From assembly GCA_949152475.1 (NCBI GenBank), contig OX424564.1, forward strand, positions 2,976,001 through 3,040,000: DNA of 64,000 nt. Reading direction: 5' to 3'. Below are positions 9,935-22,563 of this stretch, in pieces. The translations under genes were made by a program, and so were the position numbers. Under the pieces are notes generated by a model. The model was not told the DNA's origin and searched no databases. It saw only the letters and a program-made list of their open reading frames with translations. The stretch is from Terebella lapidaria. Its lineage: Eukaryota; Annelida; Polychaeta; Terebellida; Terebellidae. Position 1 is the stretch's first letter. The number at the start of each line of letters is the position of its first letter.

Positions 9935-12480
9935 ATTATGTTTTAATAACCTGAAAACATTAATGATATGTCATACTGCAAGATGAAGAATATAACATTA
10001 TTGCTGAACCCAACTCACAATTATACATTATAAGAGATGTGCCATTGCAATCAATTTTATTTGAAGCTCAATCAGGTTATAAATATATCTTGTTGAATAT
10101 GTTATACTATTTACAGTTGTTACCCCGGTGATGCCATTGTTTAGACAAACTCCGTTCACATAGGTGTTATTTATATCCTGGAAACTAGTCAGTTATTTTC
10201 AATAAAACTTGTATGAATGCTCAATTCCATCACGTATATCAGTTTGTTCACTTTTCTGAAGCTGAGAATTATTGGTCAAAGTAAGTGTCAAAATGTATAT
10301 CGCATGGTCATACGACTCAAAACCCCGTTTATTGCCCGAGGTCAACATTCAGGGGCCAACAGCTAGAAGGATGACCAAATATTGATATTTCATAAGATTA
10401 TATTTACAAAATCATAGAGTACATTTTCTCTTGGTTTTACAACTCGATACTGAGACAGTCCGTCGTGTTTGGAAGGTCAAGGTTGAGAAATGGCTCATGT
10501 ACAAGCTTTCTTGTATTTTTCTCCAGTCTATTCCCGATCACATGATGTCTGTCTGGTGTTTGCATGACTAAAACTCTCTTTTATTGGCCAGGGTGAGTAG
10601 GCCTGTGAGAGTGAACTTCACGAAATGTCTGTATGAGAAGTACATAAGTACTAGTACCTGATCATAAGCCAATAAGTGACAAAATTGGTGGTGTTATGGA
10701 AACAAATTAAATGGCCGAAGTTGAACTAATGCATTGGAACACACTGAATTGGCACCAGATAAAACTACTAGTATTACGGTAGGGCTCTATACAGGTTTCT
10801 TTTATGATTAGAAACCCAATCATAGGATAATAATAGTGATATGCAAATCTTTCATATCTGGATTCAAACCAGGAGACCATGGAGCGCACGTCAGGTAAGA
10901 TTTGCTGATATGCAGGAATTCACCGGACACTTCACGTGGATCTCACGTGACATGCATGTATAAATTGAGGATACGAAATGACATAAACCCTGGCAGTGCC
11001 CATTCACTAACACGAGAACAACAGTTACGAATCAAACCATTTCGTAGATCTGCATCACGGATAGCTGCGCTCACTTCCTGTCCTCGGGAATTGGTTGATT
11101 GTTGCTTACTTTGAGAAGATTCCGAGACTCGGATGTTCCTTGTAAGTTGCTTGGAGATTCAGGTGATGTGTTGTTTGAGTCCCAGCACCTTTGGACTTAT
11201 ATAGAGAACTGATACACGTGTACTTGTCTAAATTCAGACTAATTTACTGGAGTATTCACAGCAACGAAATCGAGATGTCTGGCGAAAGACACAAACATCC
11301 TAATAAAACAATCGTAAAACCTGTCAGATTAAAATTATTCGATCATAAATTCATACCCGAACGACTGGTTTAATTGGATATATGTGAAGGAATTATCTTG
11401 TACTATTGATTTGCTGGCTTTCCTGCCCTGCCCAAAAACTGGTGTTTCATGCCGAGTATTAAATTCGCATGAAACATGATAATAAGAAGACGATAGAAAT
11501 TGAACACAAACATACCAATAAAATCACCATAAAAGCTGACAAACCGAGATCAATGGTTTCTAAATGTGGAGTCGACATGTGTTTCCTGACGCAGGAAATG
11601 AGAGATGATAACCTGTTTGCGCAATTTCACCATCGAATCTGTGATTGGCCCCAACCCAATTCGCGTGCGCTCACACAGTACCCAGTCTATCACGGATCAT
11701 TGTTTGAGAGGAACACAGCAAAGAACATTTGTGAGTACCTTGTGTGTATGGTGCAAAAGCGACAAGTTGTCTCTTTGATTATGCACGCAAAGTGTGTGCA
11801 CAAGCATGCAATATGTTGTACACATCAGATATGATCAGCTTTATTCTTTAGCATAACGTCGAATCCATTAATAGTTCTGATACCATTAACTAGATCTATG
11901 TGACGTAAGGAACAATCTTGATGGCACTTGTAGATTACACCCTTCTCAAAATTGATTCTGTTGTGTTGATGTGCAGTTTGCAATACTAAATACATAACTG
12001 AAAACTATACACATATTAACGCACATACGGCATGTCTTGTTGTCATGGATGTCGGGGCGAGTGTGATGAATAATTAAGCGATTGAATCTAAATGTGAAGT
12101 TTCTCGAATTGCATTTAAATAGATTTGAATACAAGGGTTTGAAACAGTGTTCTTTGGTGATTGGTTGTGTTCAAGGGTTAGAATAATGTCACGTGATGAA
12201 TGTACACTGACCAGAATTGCAGTGGTCAATGTGGAATTGTCTAGGGTCAATTTTAGCCACGCTTTCACGAGTGCAACAAACATATCTAGCTGATTTAAGC
12301 ATTCAACGATGTTTCTATAATATTTTTGCTGATATTTTTACGTGACTATATGTTATCGTATTATAACTAATCATACTTCGTCTGGGAGCGAAACGGCCGT
12401 TATCATCAAAATTGAAAATGTTAACGACCTACCATTCAGCCCTATCATTGAATTCCTGGGTCCACAACACACTTTATGTG
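9935..12480. other. Non-coding stretch, shared by both copies
   Basis: Matches 44,181-46,740. It holds only short ORFs (the longest is 121 codons at 11,469-11,834) with no recognisable domain or convincing exon structure. They are nearly identical in the two copies simply because the whole region is. Confidence 0.4.
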
Positions 12481-14165
12481 CATTTTCTTAGATAGATGGA
12501 TGGATGGATAGATGGATAGATAGATGGATAGGTATCGCGATCTGTCCTTATGTCACGCATTTGTGTCATTTTGTTGCAGGCAATTGTGACTTTCGTACAT
12601 GTTGTGTCCGAATGTCACATTTGAGTGTCCTAATGTCCCATTTGTGTCCTTTTGTTGCAGTCCGATTGTCACATCTTGTCCTTTTGTCTCATTTGAGTGT
12701 CCTTTTGTTGCAAAATGTCCAATTGTCACTTTTGCCATCTACCTGTGACAAAAGTACATCATGCTTAGTAGATAGATCGTAGACCACTGCAGATAGATAG
12801 TTTGTATTCCATGAAAGTACTAATGTCGCATAACATGGTACTTTTGCTACACATGCTAGATAGATAGATAGTTCTGTTTGCCAGTACTAATGTCACATAG
12901 CATTGTACTTTTGCTACATGTAATAGATAGATAGTTTTGTAACTGGTACTAATGTCACATAACATGTACTTTTGCTACACATGATAGATAGATAGTTCTG
13001 TTACTAGTACTATTGTCGCATGCCATTGTCCTTTTGCTACAAGAATCTGGAGAGCATATTTTCACGTTCGCCAGATGGCAGCAAAGTATGTGTGACAAAT
13101 GTACACAATATGTTGTACAAATGCTTCATTGACCATCTATCTATCTCATTTTCACAGAAAATATTTCGAAAATAAATGTTTATTTTTGTATAAAAAATCT
13201 GAATTTTTTTGACGCAAGACATCTCTGGTAGGAGGTATACATATGTGAAAATCACGCTTGTAGAGTGAAAATTGACGAAAATAGGAAAAAGTCATATATT
13301 TTTTTGACAAAAACAGTGTTGGGTTTTTTTTATGTGCCGTAGAACTGAATAATACACATTATGAAAAAAAATCAAATTATTGACATAAATACTCTTGGAG
13401 ATATTGAAGAAAATGTGTCAATTGGACAAGAAATGGCTGCAATTTTGAACCAAAATGTGTAAAATTTGTGTATTTTTTGCAGTATGTCACTACCATGCAG
13501 CAATAAAAATTTCGTGAAAATATGTGAACATTTACAGGAATTATTTAATATTTACCTATTGAAATGTGACAAAAGGACATAAAAATGTGACAAAAGGACA
13601 CGTATTTCTAAAGATTTGAAAAAATATATTATATGTCAATTTTGTCTACAAAAAAACTTGAAACTCTCAGATATGTTAGACTATATTAGTTTCTATCATA
13701 TTCAAGTTTTGTTTCGAAATTTTGCACATTTTTGGACTTACAAAGTCAACTTGAAAATTTCGAAACCTCAATTTCAGCAACCGTGTCTCCAGGGTATAAC
13801 ATTGCCTGCACCTTCTGACAAGACCCAAATTTCTCGAAATTTCAAACTAATTTTTTCAATTGTTTTTTGTTCTATTTTTTGATAGATTTTTTAAAGGTTC
13901 ATTCACACAAAATTTGGTTCTGGAAAGTGTAAAATTGGAGAAGTTAATTTTTGCAACATTAGGACATGTAGATAGTTTCAACACCGATACAAAACCCCAC
14001 TAATGGAGTTTTATAGCTAATTTTTGTTGTGTGAAATGAATGACACTTAGGCTATAAGATATTGAAAATTTGTTTCGATTATACTTTAATTTTAAGACTT
14101 ATAGTACTATCTATCATCATGTGACATTATGCCAAAAAAACGATCGATCCATATCGCGTTATGGG
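12481..14165. repeat. GATA-microsatellite-bounded block found only in copy 1
   Basis: It begins in GATG/GATA repeats (about 12,490-12,530) and ends at GGTAGATAGATTGC (about 14,170). Copy 2 has only an uninterrupted GATA run at about 46,770-46,812 between the same flanks. Inside are irregular repeats of TGTCC, GTCAC and TTTTGTTGCA words (12,540-12,740), several ~60-bp units with AGATAGATAGTT and TACTTTTGCTACA (12,780-13,030), and inverted GTGACAAAAGGACA motifs near 13,565-13,600. I see no gene. Confidence 0.7.
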
Positions 14166-14604
14166 TAGATAGATTGCTTTTGTAGCGGGGAAGTCTTCTG
14201 AAACTTTATGTAGAATACACCCAAATGTGTATTCACAATATTTTGAATTCTAATAGATGAAAACACAACCAAATCCCGGGAAATCCCCGAATATTCTCTG
14301 ATTCCCGAGAGTCCGGTTGAAGTTTAACATTGGGGTAGATTGCCAACTTTTTCAAATTTCACGATAGAAGTCTGAAATTCAGAACAAAATTGCTGTGTAA
14401 TTTTAAAATCAGCCAAATTGAGCATTCCTGTTTGTCACGCAAACTTGAAAGTACATCTCGAGATAGTCGGGAATATATAGGAAATATGCAGAGTTCGACA
14501 ACAGATACTCAGAAAATTGCCGTTAATCGTGCATGAAAACAGTGGATAGAGAATGATCGGCCTGCCTAAATTGCCGGTTGCCACAGTATCTAGACAAATA
14601 CCAA

Positions 14605-14644
14605 TGACGTCATGAGACTGTGTAGACAAATACCAGTGACGTCA
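14605..14644. promoter_or_regulatory. Two tandem CRE/ATF sites, 32 bp apart
   Basis: TGACGTCA at 14,605-14,612 and 14,637-14,644 lie within a 32-bp direct repeat (AGACAAATACCA.TGACGTCATGA). They sit about 160 bp upstream of the LTR at 14,805 and are conserved at 47,244 and 47,276. Confidence 0.4.
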
Positions 14645-14804
14645 TGAGACTGTGTGTAGAACTCGTCCTCAAGGCGGACCGCTTTGAGGAAAAAGTTGAT
14701 GCGAGATTGACTGGCCCGAGTTTGAATCTTGATTTGGCAACTCAATTTAGGCATGTAATACACATTTTCAGACCCAAATTTTTACGATTCCTCATTCTGT
14801 AGTC

Positions 14805-15264
14805 TGTTAGGTGCCGACTTGTTCTGTAACACTGTTTCCCGACCGCCCTCGGCACGGGGATAGGGAATGCGTGTTTTTCTTTTGCAGGTTCACTGAAGCG
14901 GAACGTTGGAGGCCCGTGGACTGAGCGGCACTCTCCCCAGGCTAGAGCAGAAGCATACAGGCAGCCACCGACGACACACGCTCTCGAATTGTCTAGAACT
15001 TCGACGCAAGTGCTTTTGGATATTTAACTTTGTTCTCGGTCTTCCAAATTAACCGGGAGGGTATTTCGGCCAATAGCGCGGGTAAGGTATTGTTCTTATT
15101 TGTATATTCCAAATTGTTTCTCTGTACTGTATATTCCGCTTTGTAACATTGTAAATTTGGATCCGTAGTTAATAAACACTTTAAAACTTACAACGGAGTT
15201 TGTCTTTGTGTGAACATACGGAATGAATGTGTGACTCAGATCCAGACGAAGTTACTACGTAACA
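14805..15264 (+). mobile_element. Complete LTR (family 1), 460 bp, with PBS
   Basis: It starts TGTTAGGTG and ends CGTAACA, giving 5-bp inverted ends TGTTA/TAACA. AATAAA at 15,171-15,176 fits the end of the R region. A primer-binding-like TGGTGGAGAATCC begins at 15,269. The preceding 4 bp AGTC (14,801-14,804) recur right after a second family-1 LTR end at 24,745-24,748. No family-1 gag or pol follows. The same LTR is at 47,444-47,905. Confidence 0.7.
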
Positions 15265-17465
15265 AATTTGGTGGAGAATCCAGGTAAGAAGATTAGTTCC
15301 TTGGATCTTTGTTCACATTCACTCTTTGGCCTGTATTCTGAAAGCTCACTCACACTCACACTCATTCAGTCTCACCTCATCCTCATTGAGTGTAAGGTCG
15401 GCCTCAGTGAGTGGAAGGTCGACCTCACCCTCCAAGCATTCAATGACGTCACTCATACTCAATTAAGTTCACGATTTTGAGTAAAGCTTGAGGAGAAGGT
15501 ACACTTGCCTTGAGCCTTCCTCACTTTGGTAATTTGGGTACAATTATGGTCGAAAGGCGACCAGAGACTTGCAAATATGCATATTTTGAAATGTATAATG
15601 GTAGTCACTTGAGAAGAGTTTAATATTGACATATATATAAATATTATTTTTTATAACCATCTTGAATGCAGGTTGAAATCTTTGCCTAATACATTTCCTA
15701 TTTATGTTTCTGACATAGTTTGTAGTAGTTCCGTTGAAACTTTGTCTGTACGTGGGTCCGAACGACAAAGTTTCGTGGTGACTGCATGCCAATTTGGGCG
15801 GGACTGAGGGGGGACACGCACGAGGGAAACATTTGTTACTCTTAACTAGCATGCACAGGATACTTGAAGGTATTCTACGTATTCTACACACTTCCAGCAA
15901 CACGTAGAAGCTGACAATAACATCGAACAATCCTTCTTTATATGCAAACTCGACTTCCAAACTTTTTGGACAAATTTCAGATCGACATTTCTTCTTTTGT
16001 CACATTGCCAATATTCGCCAGATGGCGCTGTGGAGAGTTTGAGCGATCATTCTCAATTTGCATATCGTGTACGGGAAATGTCAGTGTTTGATAATAAATG
16101 CACGTGTTTCTTCACGGACATGGACATAATATTGGCCAATGCCCCAGAGGAATATCGTGTGAAAGACTGATCATGTATATAACAGATTTTGTAATCATGA
16201 GGCGTAATTTTGAAGGCAGATAATATGAGGCGAACCTGATATTTTAAAACCGCGTGATCCCATTAACAATATATCATGCATTGACACTTTGTTGAAGACA
16301 AATTACAGAAAGGAGGATGAATGAATCGGGTTCACTAAATAAAATGAGACACAAATTAAATATCACCAAAGGCTCTTCGATATCACTGAGTATTTTGATG
16401 CGAGACAAAGAGGCATTCCACACTTTTCAAGCAAAAAAAAAAGCACTTTAGTATGATAATTCTACGGCACAAAATTGGGCGGAGACGGTGTGTCTACACA
16501 GAGATTCCAACCTGTGAGATGAGTAAATATGAATGCCATCTGTTCAATTGCAAAACCGGATTTTAATGTGAGGGTAGTAATCACTACTGTTGCATTTGGA
16601 ATCAGAATACCGGTTCCAAGCATACATTCTGCATGTCAATCAACGTCCTCTATGATTCCAAATGTGATGACCAAACACAGTTAACCAGGCTGAAAATGTT
16701 AAGATACTTTTGGCTGGTTAGTATTGATGAAATGGGAGTGAACGCTTTGTGAACAAATTGCCTGTGAAATCGAACAGTAATAGTAACATGACCACACGCG
16801 ATGTCGGTAGATGGGAGTGAACTTATCATGTGTTGAAACCATATTCATCCAATGTCAATATGAATGTTAAGAAAAAACAGTTTATATAAATTCATTACTT
16901 CATTTTCGACACCATGCATTCCAGCATATTACCAATTTATTGTTCATTGTGAATGATATATACAAATGCACTCATAGTCATGACCTTCATGTCACATAAA
17001 TTTTTAGTATTTGCCTAACCAGAACAACAGTTCGTATCATAGGGTGACTAGTATTTGCCTAACCAGAACAACTGTTTATATCATAGGGTGACTACAGTAC
17101 AATGCATATAATGACACACTGTGTTGTGTAACGTGGTGTGCTACGAGGTAGGATGTGCATAATCCATTGAATATCCACATGTTTGATATGCAGGAACTTC
17201 CACCAGACAGAAACATATAGAACATGCGTACAAACCAAACATAATATATCATTAACAGGATTGCCTGTGAATATGCAGGAATATAGTCAAAGTAACGTAA
17301 ATTATATCCACCAATTTTGGTGTGCACAGAAATACACACTGCGTAAAAGTTATGGCCCTGTTCTGATTTACATGTTGCAAATATCATTCCTCTTATTGAT
17401 GTCACATGACAGCTGTTTCAACATGGTACCGAGCTTCCTAGGCGGACATATCCTGTAAAGGATTT
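15265..17465. other. Non-coding stretch inside the LTR-bounded block
   Basis: It holds a CTCF-like CCAGATGGCGCT at 16,018-16,029 and a 44-bp tandem duplication at about 17,007-17,094. A C-run at about 17,627-17,640 lies just beyond it. A 138-codon minus ORF at 15,544-15,960 has no recognisable domain. In copy 2 a 663-bp part of this stretch is tandemly duplicated. Confidence 0.45.
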
Positions 17466-20400
17466 GTGTTGTCGGGGCGGAATAAGGCTGCTGGAGAATA
17501 CTCTTCAACGAATTCCTGCACAGCCTTGCGCGAGCTTGGAGATTTGGGTCCATATGAGCCCATTGCGTCCACCTCTCCCGCCACGTCAGCTTCCATGAGC
17601 AGAATTCGTATCTGTGAACGGAACGCCCCCCCCCCCCCCCATCTGGCTGCAGCGCTTGATCTGTTTCGTCGTGTACTGTCCTCGACTTTGCTTTATCATC
17701 TCTGTATGAAAATATGCATACACATTATTATTGACACATTTTGTGTCACCTTAGGCATTGTGAAAGAAAAGGAAACATGACTGAATGATGCATGTCGCAC
17801 TTCCTCTCATAAGAAAACACTGCAACATTTACCTTTGAAACCCTTATTGAGAAATTCATTCAGGAGGTCCAGTGGAATATTCGAGTTGGATTTCCCCCTC
17901 AGGTTGACCACCCGATTCCATATAACCTCGAAGGTATCCGGTTGTGGCAGAATTCCTCCAGTAGCTGATGACATATAAAAGTGTATAGGTATTCAAAATG
18001 AAGGACTCATTTTAAACATTCAAAATATTTGTATTCCATTCCACCAACGCAAATAATGGTGCATCAAGTAACAGATATGTATAAACTAGGGTTATTTGGC
18101 ACTCACTTGCCAAAAGACGATGGCCTAGTCTGGGATATGGTGTGTGCTTTCTTGACCAGAATTGTAGCATGTCAATCCTCCACATCGCCAACATTGCAGG
18201 TCCATTCCCGAGCCTCACAGCATGTCGTCTCACGAGGATGTTGATGCATTGCCACAACAAAGACAAGCTATACTGAAGAATACCATCGTCGCAGCGATCT
18301 TCTGACAGTTGGCATTGATCACTGCAGTACCATTTAGCTGTAACGGAGGTGATATCCATATTACATCAATATAATTTTGATTTGGAAAAATCATTGTTGC
18401 AATGGATGGATATACGCTTCGAAACGCACCTGGGAATTTATGCCTTTTCTTCAATTTGAGGCAAGACACGTGATACCACTCATGCCTGTGGCAGTTTTAC
18501 TTCAGAGCACATTGTACTCTCTTGCCACCCTTCCTCTTCTGGCACAGACAGTAGATGTAGCCCTTGCCACCCTCGCATTCTTGGGAACAATACCAGTTTG
18601 CACAAGAGAAATGGACCAAGCCTCTGGACAAGAACAGTTGCAACACTGCACCATAGCTTCGTCCTTATCTGTGAGAAACATACATAACATGTCCATATAT
18701 TATTGACAGGAATAGTCATTAAATGACCACAATTTGTTAACTTGCAACAAATCCATAAGTTTTGGTAAATGACTGTATATGTATTACCTTCATGGCAAAA
18801 ACAGAAGGAGAATGATTCCCCCGAAGTCTCCTGTCCATTGTAGGCATCATACACCGATCGGATGTCTTCCGGAGGGGGGCTACAGAAGAGGCGATCAACC
18901 ATTCCGTCCACAATCTGGTCAACCCATGCACCATCACAGTTCTCTCCCTCTGGTATGCTGCCGAGTGCGTCCATTTTGGCTTCCCGAAGAAACATCAGGC
19001 AAACCAAACCCTCGGTGACAAACTGTCAAGAAATATTATTCTCAATCGGTATGGTGTATGCTTTAAACACAGTGCCTCAGAATCACTAATTGATTACAAT
19101 TTGAAATAATGCACAGTGGCATTTGTTGCAAATTATTGATAGCTCTCTCACCGATATCAAATTCCAAACATCCTTGAAATGGCTCATAACTGGACACTGC
19201 GCCGAGTAGTGACCGATGAATCTGCTTTCTTTTAAGCAACAGATATGAAAATTTCAGAGTAAAGACGATTCTGCAGCTGGCTATGTGAATGCATATCATA
19301 GAAGTACATCCATACACGCGTGTAAGTTACCTGCAGCAATAATCCTTCCTTGTGAAACTCTTGTGGAAGTTCTAAGAGTGATGCAAACGTAGCTAGTGCG
19401 GAATGGCTGAGAGCTCGACCTTTTTTTAGCCTTCGTGATAGTCTCCACTGTGCCTCCATCTCCATGTACAGCCATTATCAGAGGTCGTTCATTGGACACA
19501 GGAACGTACTTGGACAAATGCTCAAGGATGTTGATCGTGTCCGGAGTTTTGCTCGGGTTCCCCTTCACAACACCGAGGTTGCATACGGAGGACTTCTTGG
19601 ATGTAAGTTCCATATGATCATGTTAAGGCTGTTTAACTTTTTTGATGCCGATGTTCGGACAGTGCTTGATGATAATGTCTTTGATGACATATCTCATGTA
19701 TTCCTTCAGCAAGGTGAAGTCGGGCTCTGTTGGCAAAAACGTTGACGTGGACAAATGCCGTGCCCTCGTGCATGCTACGTTGCTATCGCTACTATTGAGA
19801 GGGAAAGGAACACGATTTTGAACAGCGAAGGCCAGTGCCATGATGTGAAATTCCGACTTGTGTTCTTTGGATCTATAGTTAGGGGTGACGGAAAACTGGA
19901 CGTTGTCGAACCCAAGGCAGTATCCTGCTGTGGCGTATTCTGTCACAGTGCTGGCCAAAAGCTGAAAATTTCAAGAAACATGAGAAATGGTATGCTAGAA
20001 AAAATACATATTCTTGTTGTTTTTGTTGTTGTCATTCTTCATTTTGGTGTTGTTGTTTTCATTTTAATATACCTCAGCTTGTCCTTTCCAGGATTTGACG
20101 GATTTGTCGAAGTCAACCCTAATGTTATCAACGTGGTCTCTGGATGCATCTGAACTCTGACAAACCCCCAGATAGTTCAGGGCCTTGAAGACACGTTGCG
20201 ATACACCTATAGAAACCAAATATTCATGACATGAAGCATGATCTTGTTTGCCAATGTTGCAATCATGATCATATGAACCACAATATCTTTGACATTTCTC
20301 AACGTATGTGACATAAATCCAGATATTTATATCATGCAATACCTTCTAGCCACAAATGAAGACCCAAAATTGAGGGCACACGATTGTACATCCAGGGATT

Positions 20401-20820
20401 GTGTGTGTACAATACCAGGGACACCACCATGCCCGTACTTGCATTCCGCTTGATCATGGCCTCTGCCTCTGTAAGCTTTCTGGAACATTAATAACACACA
20501 ATTACCCCCACAATTCACTGCAGAATTTACATGATGAATGTAACGTTTGACTGTAGCTCTGTAGGGCGCAAATGTCACACCATGCTGCACGGGGATTGCC
20601 GGTGCCTAACCCAAGAGTTAGTACATGTGAGGGGCTGACAATATACATATTCGGGGTCAACACACATATACTGGGCACACACTAGGTTTTCACCACCCGA
20701 TCATACCATGACCATTCCAGAATAACCGTTACAGATCATGAAGCCCATGATGCAGTCCACGATGCATGCCCCATCACGGAGGAGCAAGGGCTTCAATTTG
20801 CTAGTGTGTCTCCCAATCGA
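17466..20820 (-). pseudogene. DUF6589-type gene with PHD-like module, copy 1 (disabled)
   Basis: Minus-strand exons in order: about 20,81x-20,700, 20,479-20,343, 20,206-20,073, 19,961-19,331, about 19,221-19,152, 19,022-18,788, 18,668-18,430, 18,337-18,107, 17,964-17,833 and one near 17,590-17,466. Family signatures are GLHLWLEGVSQRVFKALNYL, the segment ending LPQEFHKEGLLLQ, LLWQCINILVRRHAVRLGNG with WRIDMLQFW and LGHRLLA, and NIPLDLLNEFLNKGFK. Between the halves is a Cys-rich PHD-like module ending WYHVSC..KWYCSDQC. Copy 1 is broken relative to copy 2 by a TAA at 19,625-19,623, an extra T at 19,421-19,427, a lost base near 18,626, a TAA at 18,499-18,497 and a 10-bp deletion at about 17,481. 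The 5' exons are uncertain. The biochemical role of DUF6589 is unknown to me. Confidence 0.65.
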
Positions 20821-21840
20821 GGTATAATATTAAATGTGATGCCTAGTGAACAGTTCCGCAATCACCCCACACTCTAAAGTGTCAAGGATAATATAATGGC
20901 CTTTGCACCCGGGAGTAGAAGCGATCGAGGATACTCCCAGTACCCAAGCATGAGAGTGTGTTACGCGTGTGGCATCCTCGATGATCGTCGACGACGATAG
21001 AACAGCCGATAATCCCAAAGAATGCCCGAGCCTGTATGCACTGCCTCAGGGGAAACTGCAAGCTCAGGTGCAACCACCGAGACTGTCACAGCTTCCAGTC
21101 CTTATTATTCCCGGCAGCCAGTGACAGCCTAAACCAGACAAGAATCTCTGCCAGTGCCAGCTCTTGATTAGGCCACGCCAAATTGCACAGTTGGTCGATG
21201 GATTTTTTGACAAAAATTTCTATAAGGAGGCGATTTTATTATTATTTTTAAATGTAGACTTTCCATCAATGGATTTTATGACGAAATATTTCATGAGGAG
21301 ATTTTTTTTTCAAATAAATTTTTCAACACGAAAACATGCGGAGATACATTTTTATTAGTAATCCTACTGTCCTACACTTATTATCACTGAACTGTCACCT
21401 GTAAATTGCCACACAAAGAATCACATCACAACAACCATTAAAATCTTAGTTGATTTATTGTAAAAAAAATCATGCGAATCATTGAAATTACATACAAAAG
21501 CAGCTTTCGGATTTCGCCCATCACACTCTACCTGAATAATCATTTACAAACATGTAATTATTCTAAAGGTAATAAGCTATACCTACCGTAGAGTGGTACT
21601 ATATTTAAGCGTATCATGAACAAGTCAACTCCATAGAATGAAGGATCAAAGACTCATACACGTAAGATATACATTATTCGCCTCGCCAGCCACAGAAATT
21701 ATGATTTTAATCAAATGTGGCGATTTTGCCCTAAGCACGCAGCAGGTGATTGTAAACATACATGCCATTTATGTGGCCTTTTCGTACTTGGCCTTGTTTT
21801 GACACGCTCCATTCGAGCGTGCGTTGCCACGGCGACGCAT
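20821..21840. other. Non-coding or 5' exon region upstream of the DUF6589 gene
   Basis: It may hold upstream exons (for example around 20,882-21,073 on the minus strand, FFGIIGCSIVVDDHRG), but I could not fix splice sites or a start codon. The remainder, to the LTR at 21,841, is AT-rich with nothing recognisable. Confidence 0.3.
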
Positions 21841-22450
21841 TGTAATTTACGCTCCAGTAAACTATAACAATGGATCGATTAGACCTCGCGTGCGTCCTAC
21901 AGCTTGTGGTGTATTATATATACACTGGAAGCGACTCGATCGAGGAGATTGTCCGAATGAGAGTAACTGGGACGCACACGAGGCTCGCCATGAGCTTTGT
22001 GTTCCCTGGTTGTGAGTAGTGGGCTCCTAGAGCCCTGGGGACGATTTCCATGGGGAGGCCCGGGCTGGGAAAGAAAAGTTGCTGACTCGGGGGCGTAAGC
22101 CCTGTGGATCGCCAGTTCTCTCCCTTCCCGGGACGTGTGACATAGGCTCTGGCCAGCATGTCGGACTGTACGGGGTTCCGTCCCCGAGGCAGACCGCGGC
22201 TCGCCAGGCCCCGCCAGTTAACACCGTGGTGATGAACCAGTTTCTGAACGGTGTCCGTAGGCCTGGGAGTGTCGGGTGGGCTGTTACCTGGTTACCGTTA
22301 ATGCTGAAGTAGTTACCGTGTCCGCAGCGACCTCCGGTGAGCGGCGCCGCCACAAGGATCCAGCATAGCGGATGCGCGTCCGCAAGGACTCGTGGTGAGA
22401 GGACTGTCCTCGAGGATCCCGAAGAGCGGACGGTAGTCAATAACTTTACA
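21841..22450 (+). mobile_element. LTR (family 2), about 610 bp, with PBS
   Basis: Inverted ends TGTAA (21,841) and TTACA (22,446-22,450). A TATATATA box lies at about 21,916. The sequence is followed directly by the tRNA-primer-like TTGGTGCCGTGACCAGGAT at 22,451. It sits just upstream of gag and is a different family from the LTR at 14,805. The same sequence is at 55,159-55,768. Confidence 0.6.
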
Positions 22451-22563
22451 TTGGTGCCGTGACCAGGATCAGTCCGACAGTGTTCCATCGCAGCCTACCG
22501 TCACAGTGTTGTAGCCTCCTTCGTCCCTGGGGATCGCCCGCTCCTCAAGGACATCTTAAAAGA

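Noticed and set aside
11469-11834. 121-codon ORF almost identical at 45,727-46,092
   Set aside because: The whole region is duplicated with few changes, so identity is not evidence of selection. There is no domain, signal peptide or splice context.
12504-12782. ORF starting MDRWIDRW
   Set aside because: It is a translated GATG/GATA microsatellite.
15544-15960. 138-codon minus-strand ORF, identical at 48,185-48,601
   Set aside because: Same reason; low-complexity lead and no recognisable motif.
18779-19089. Plus-strand ORFs over the DUF6589 locus
   Set aside because: They are the opposite-strand shadow of the minus-strand exons, which have splice sites and family motifs.
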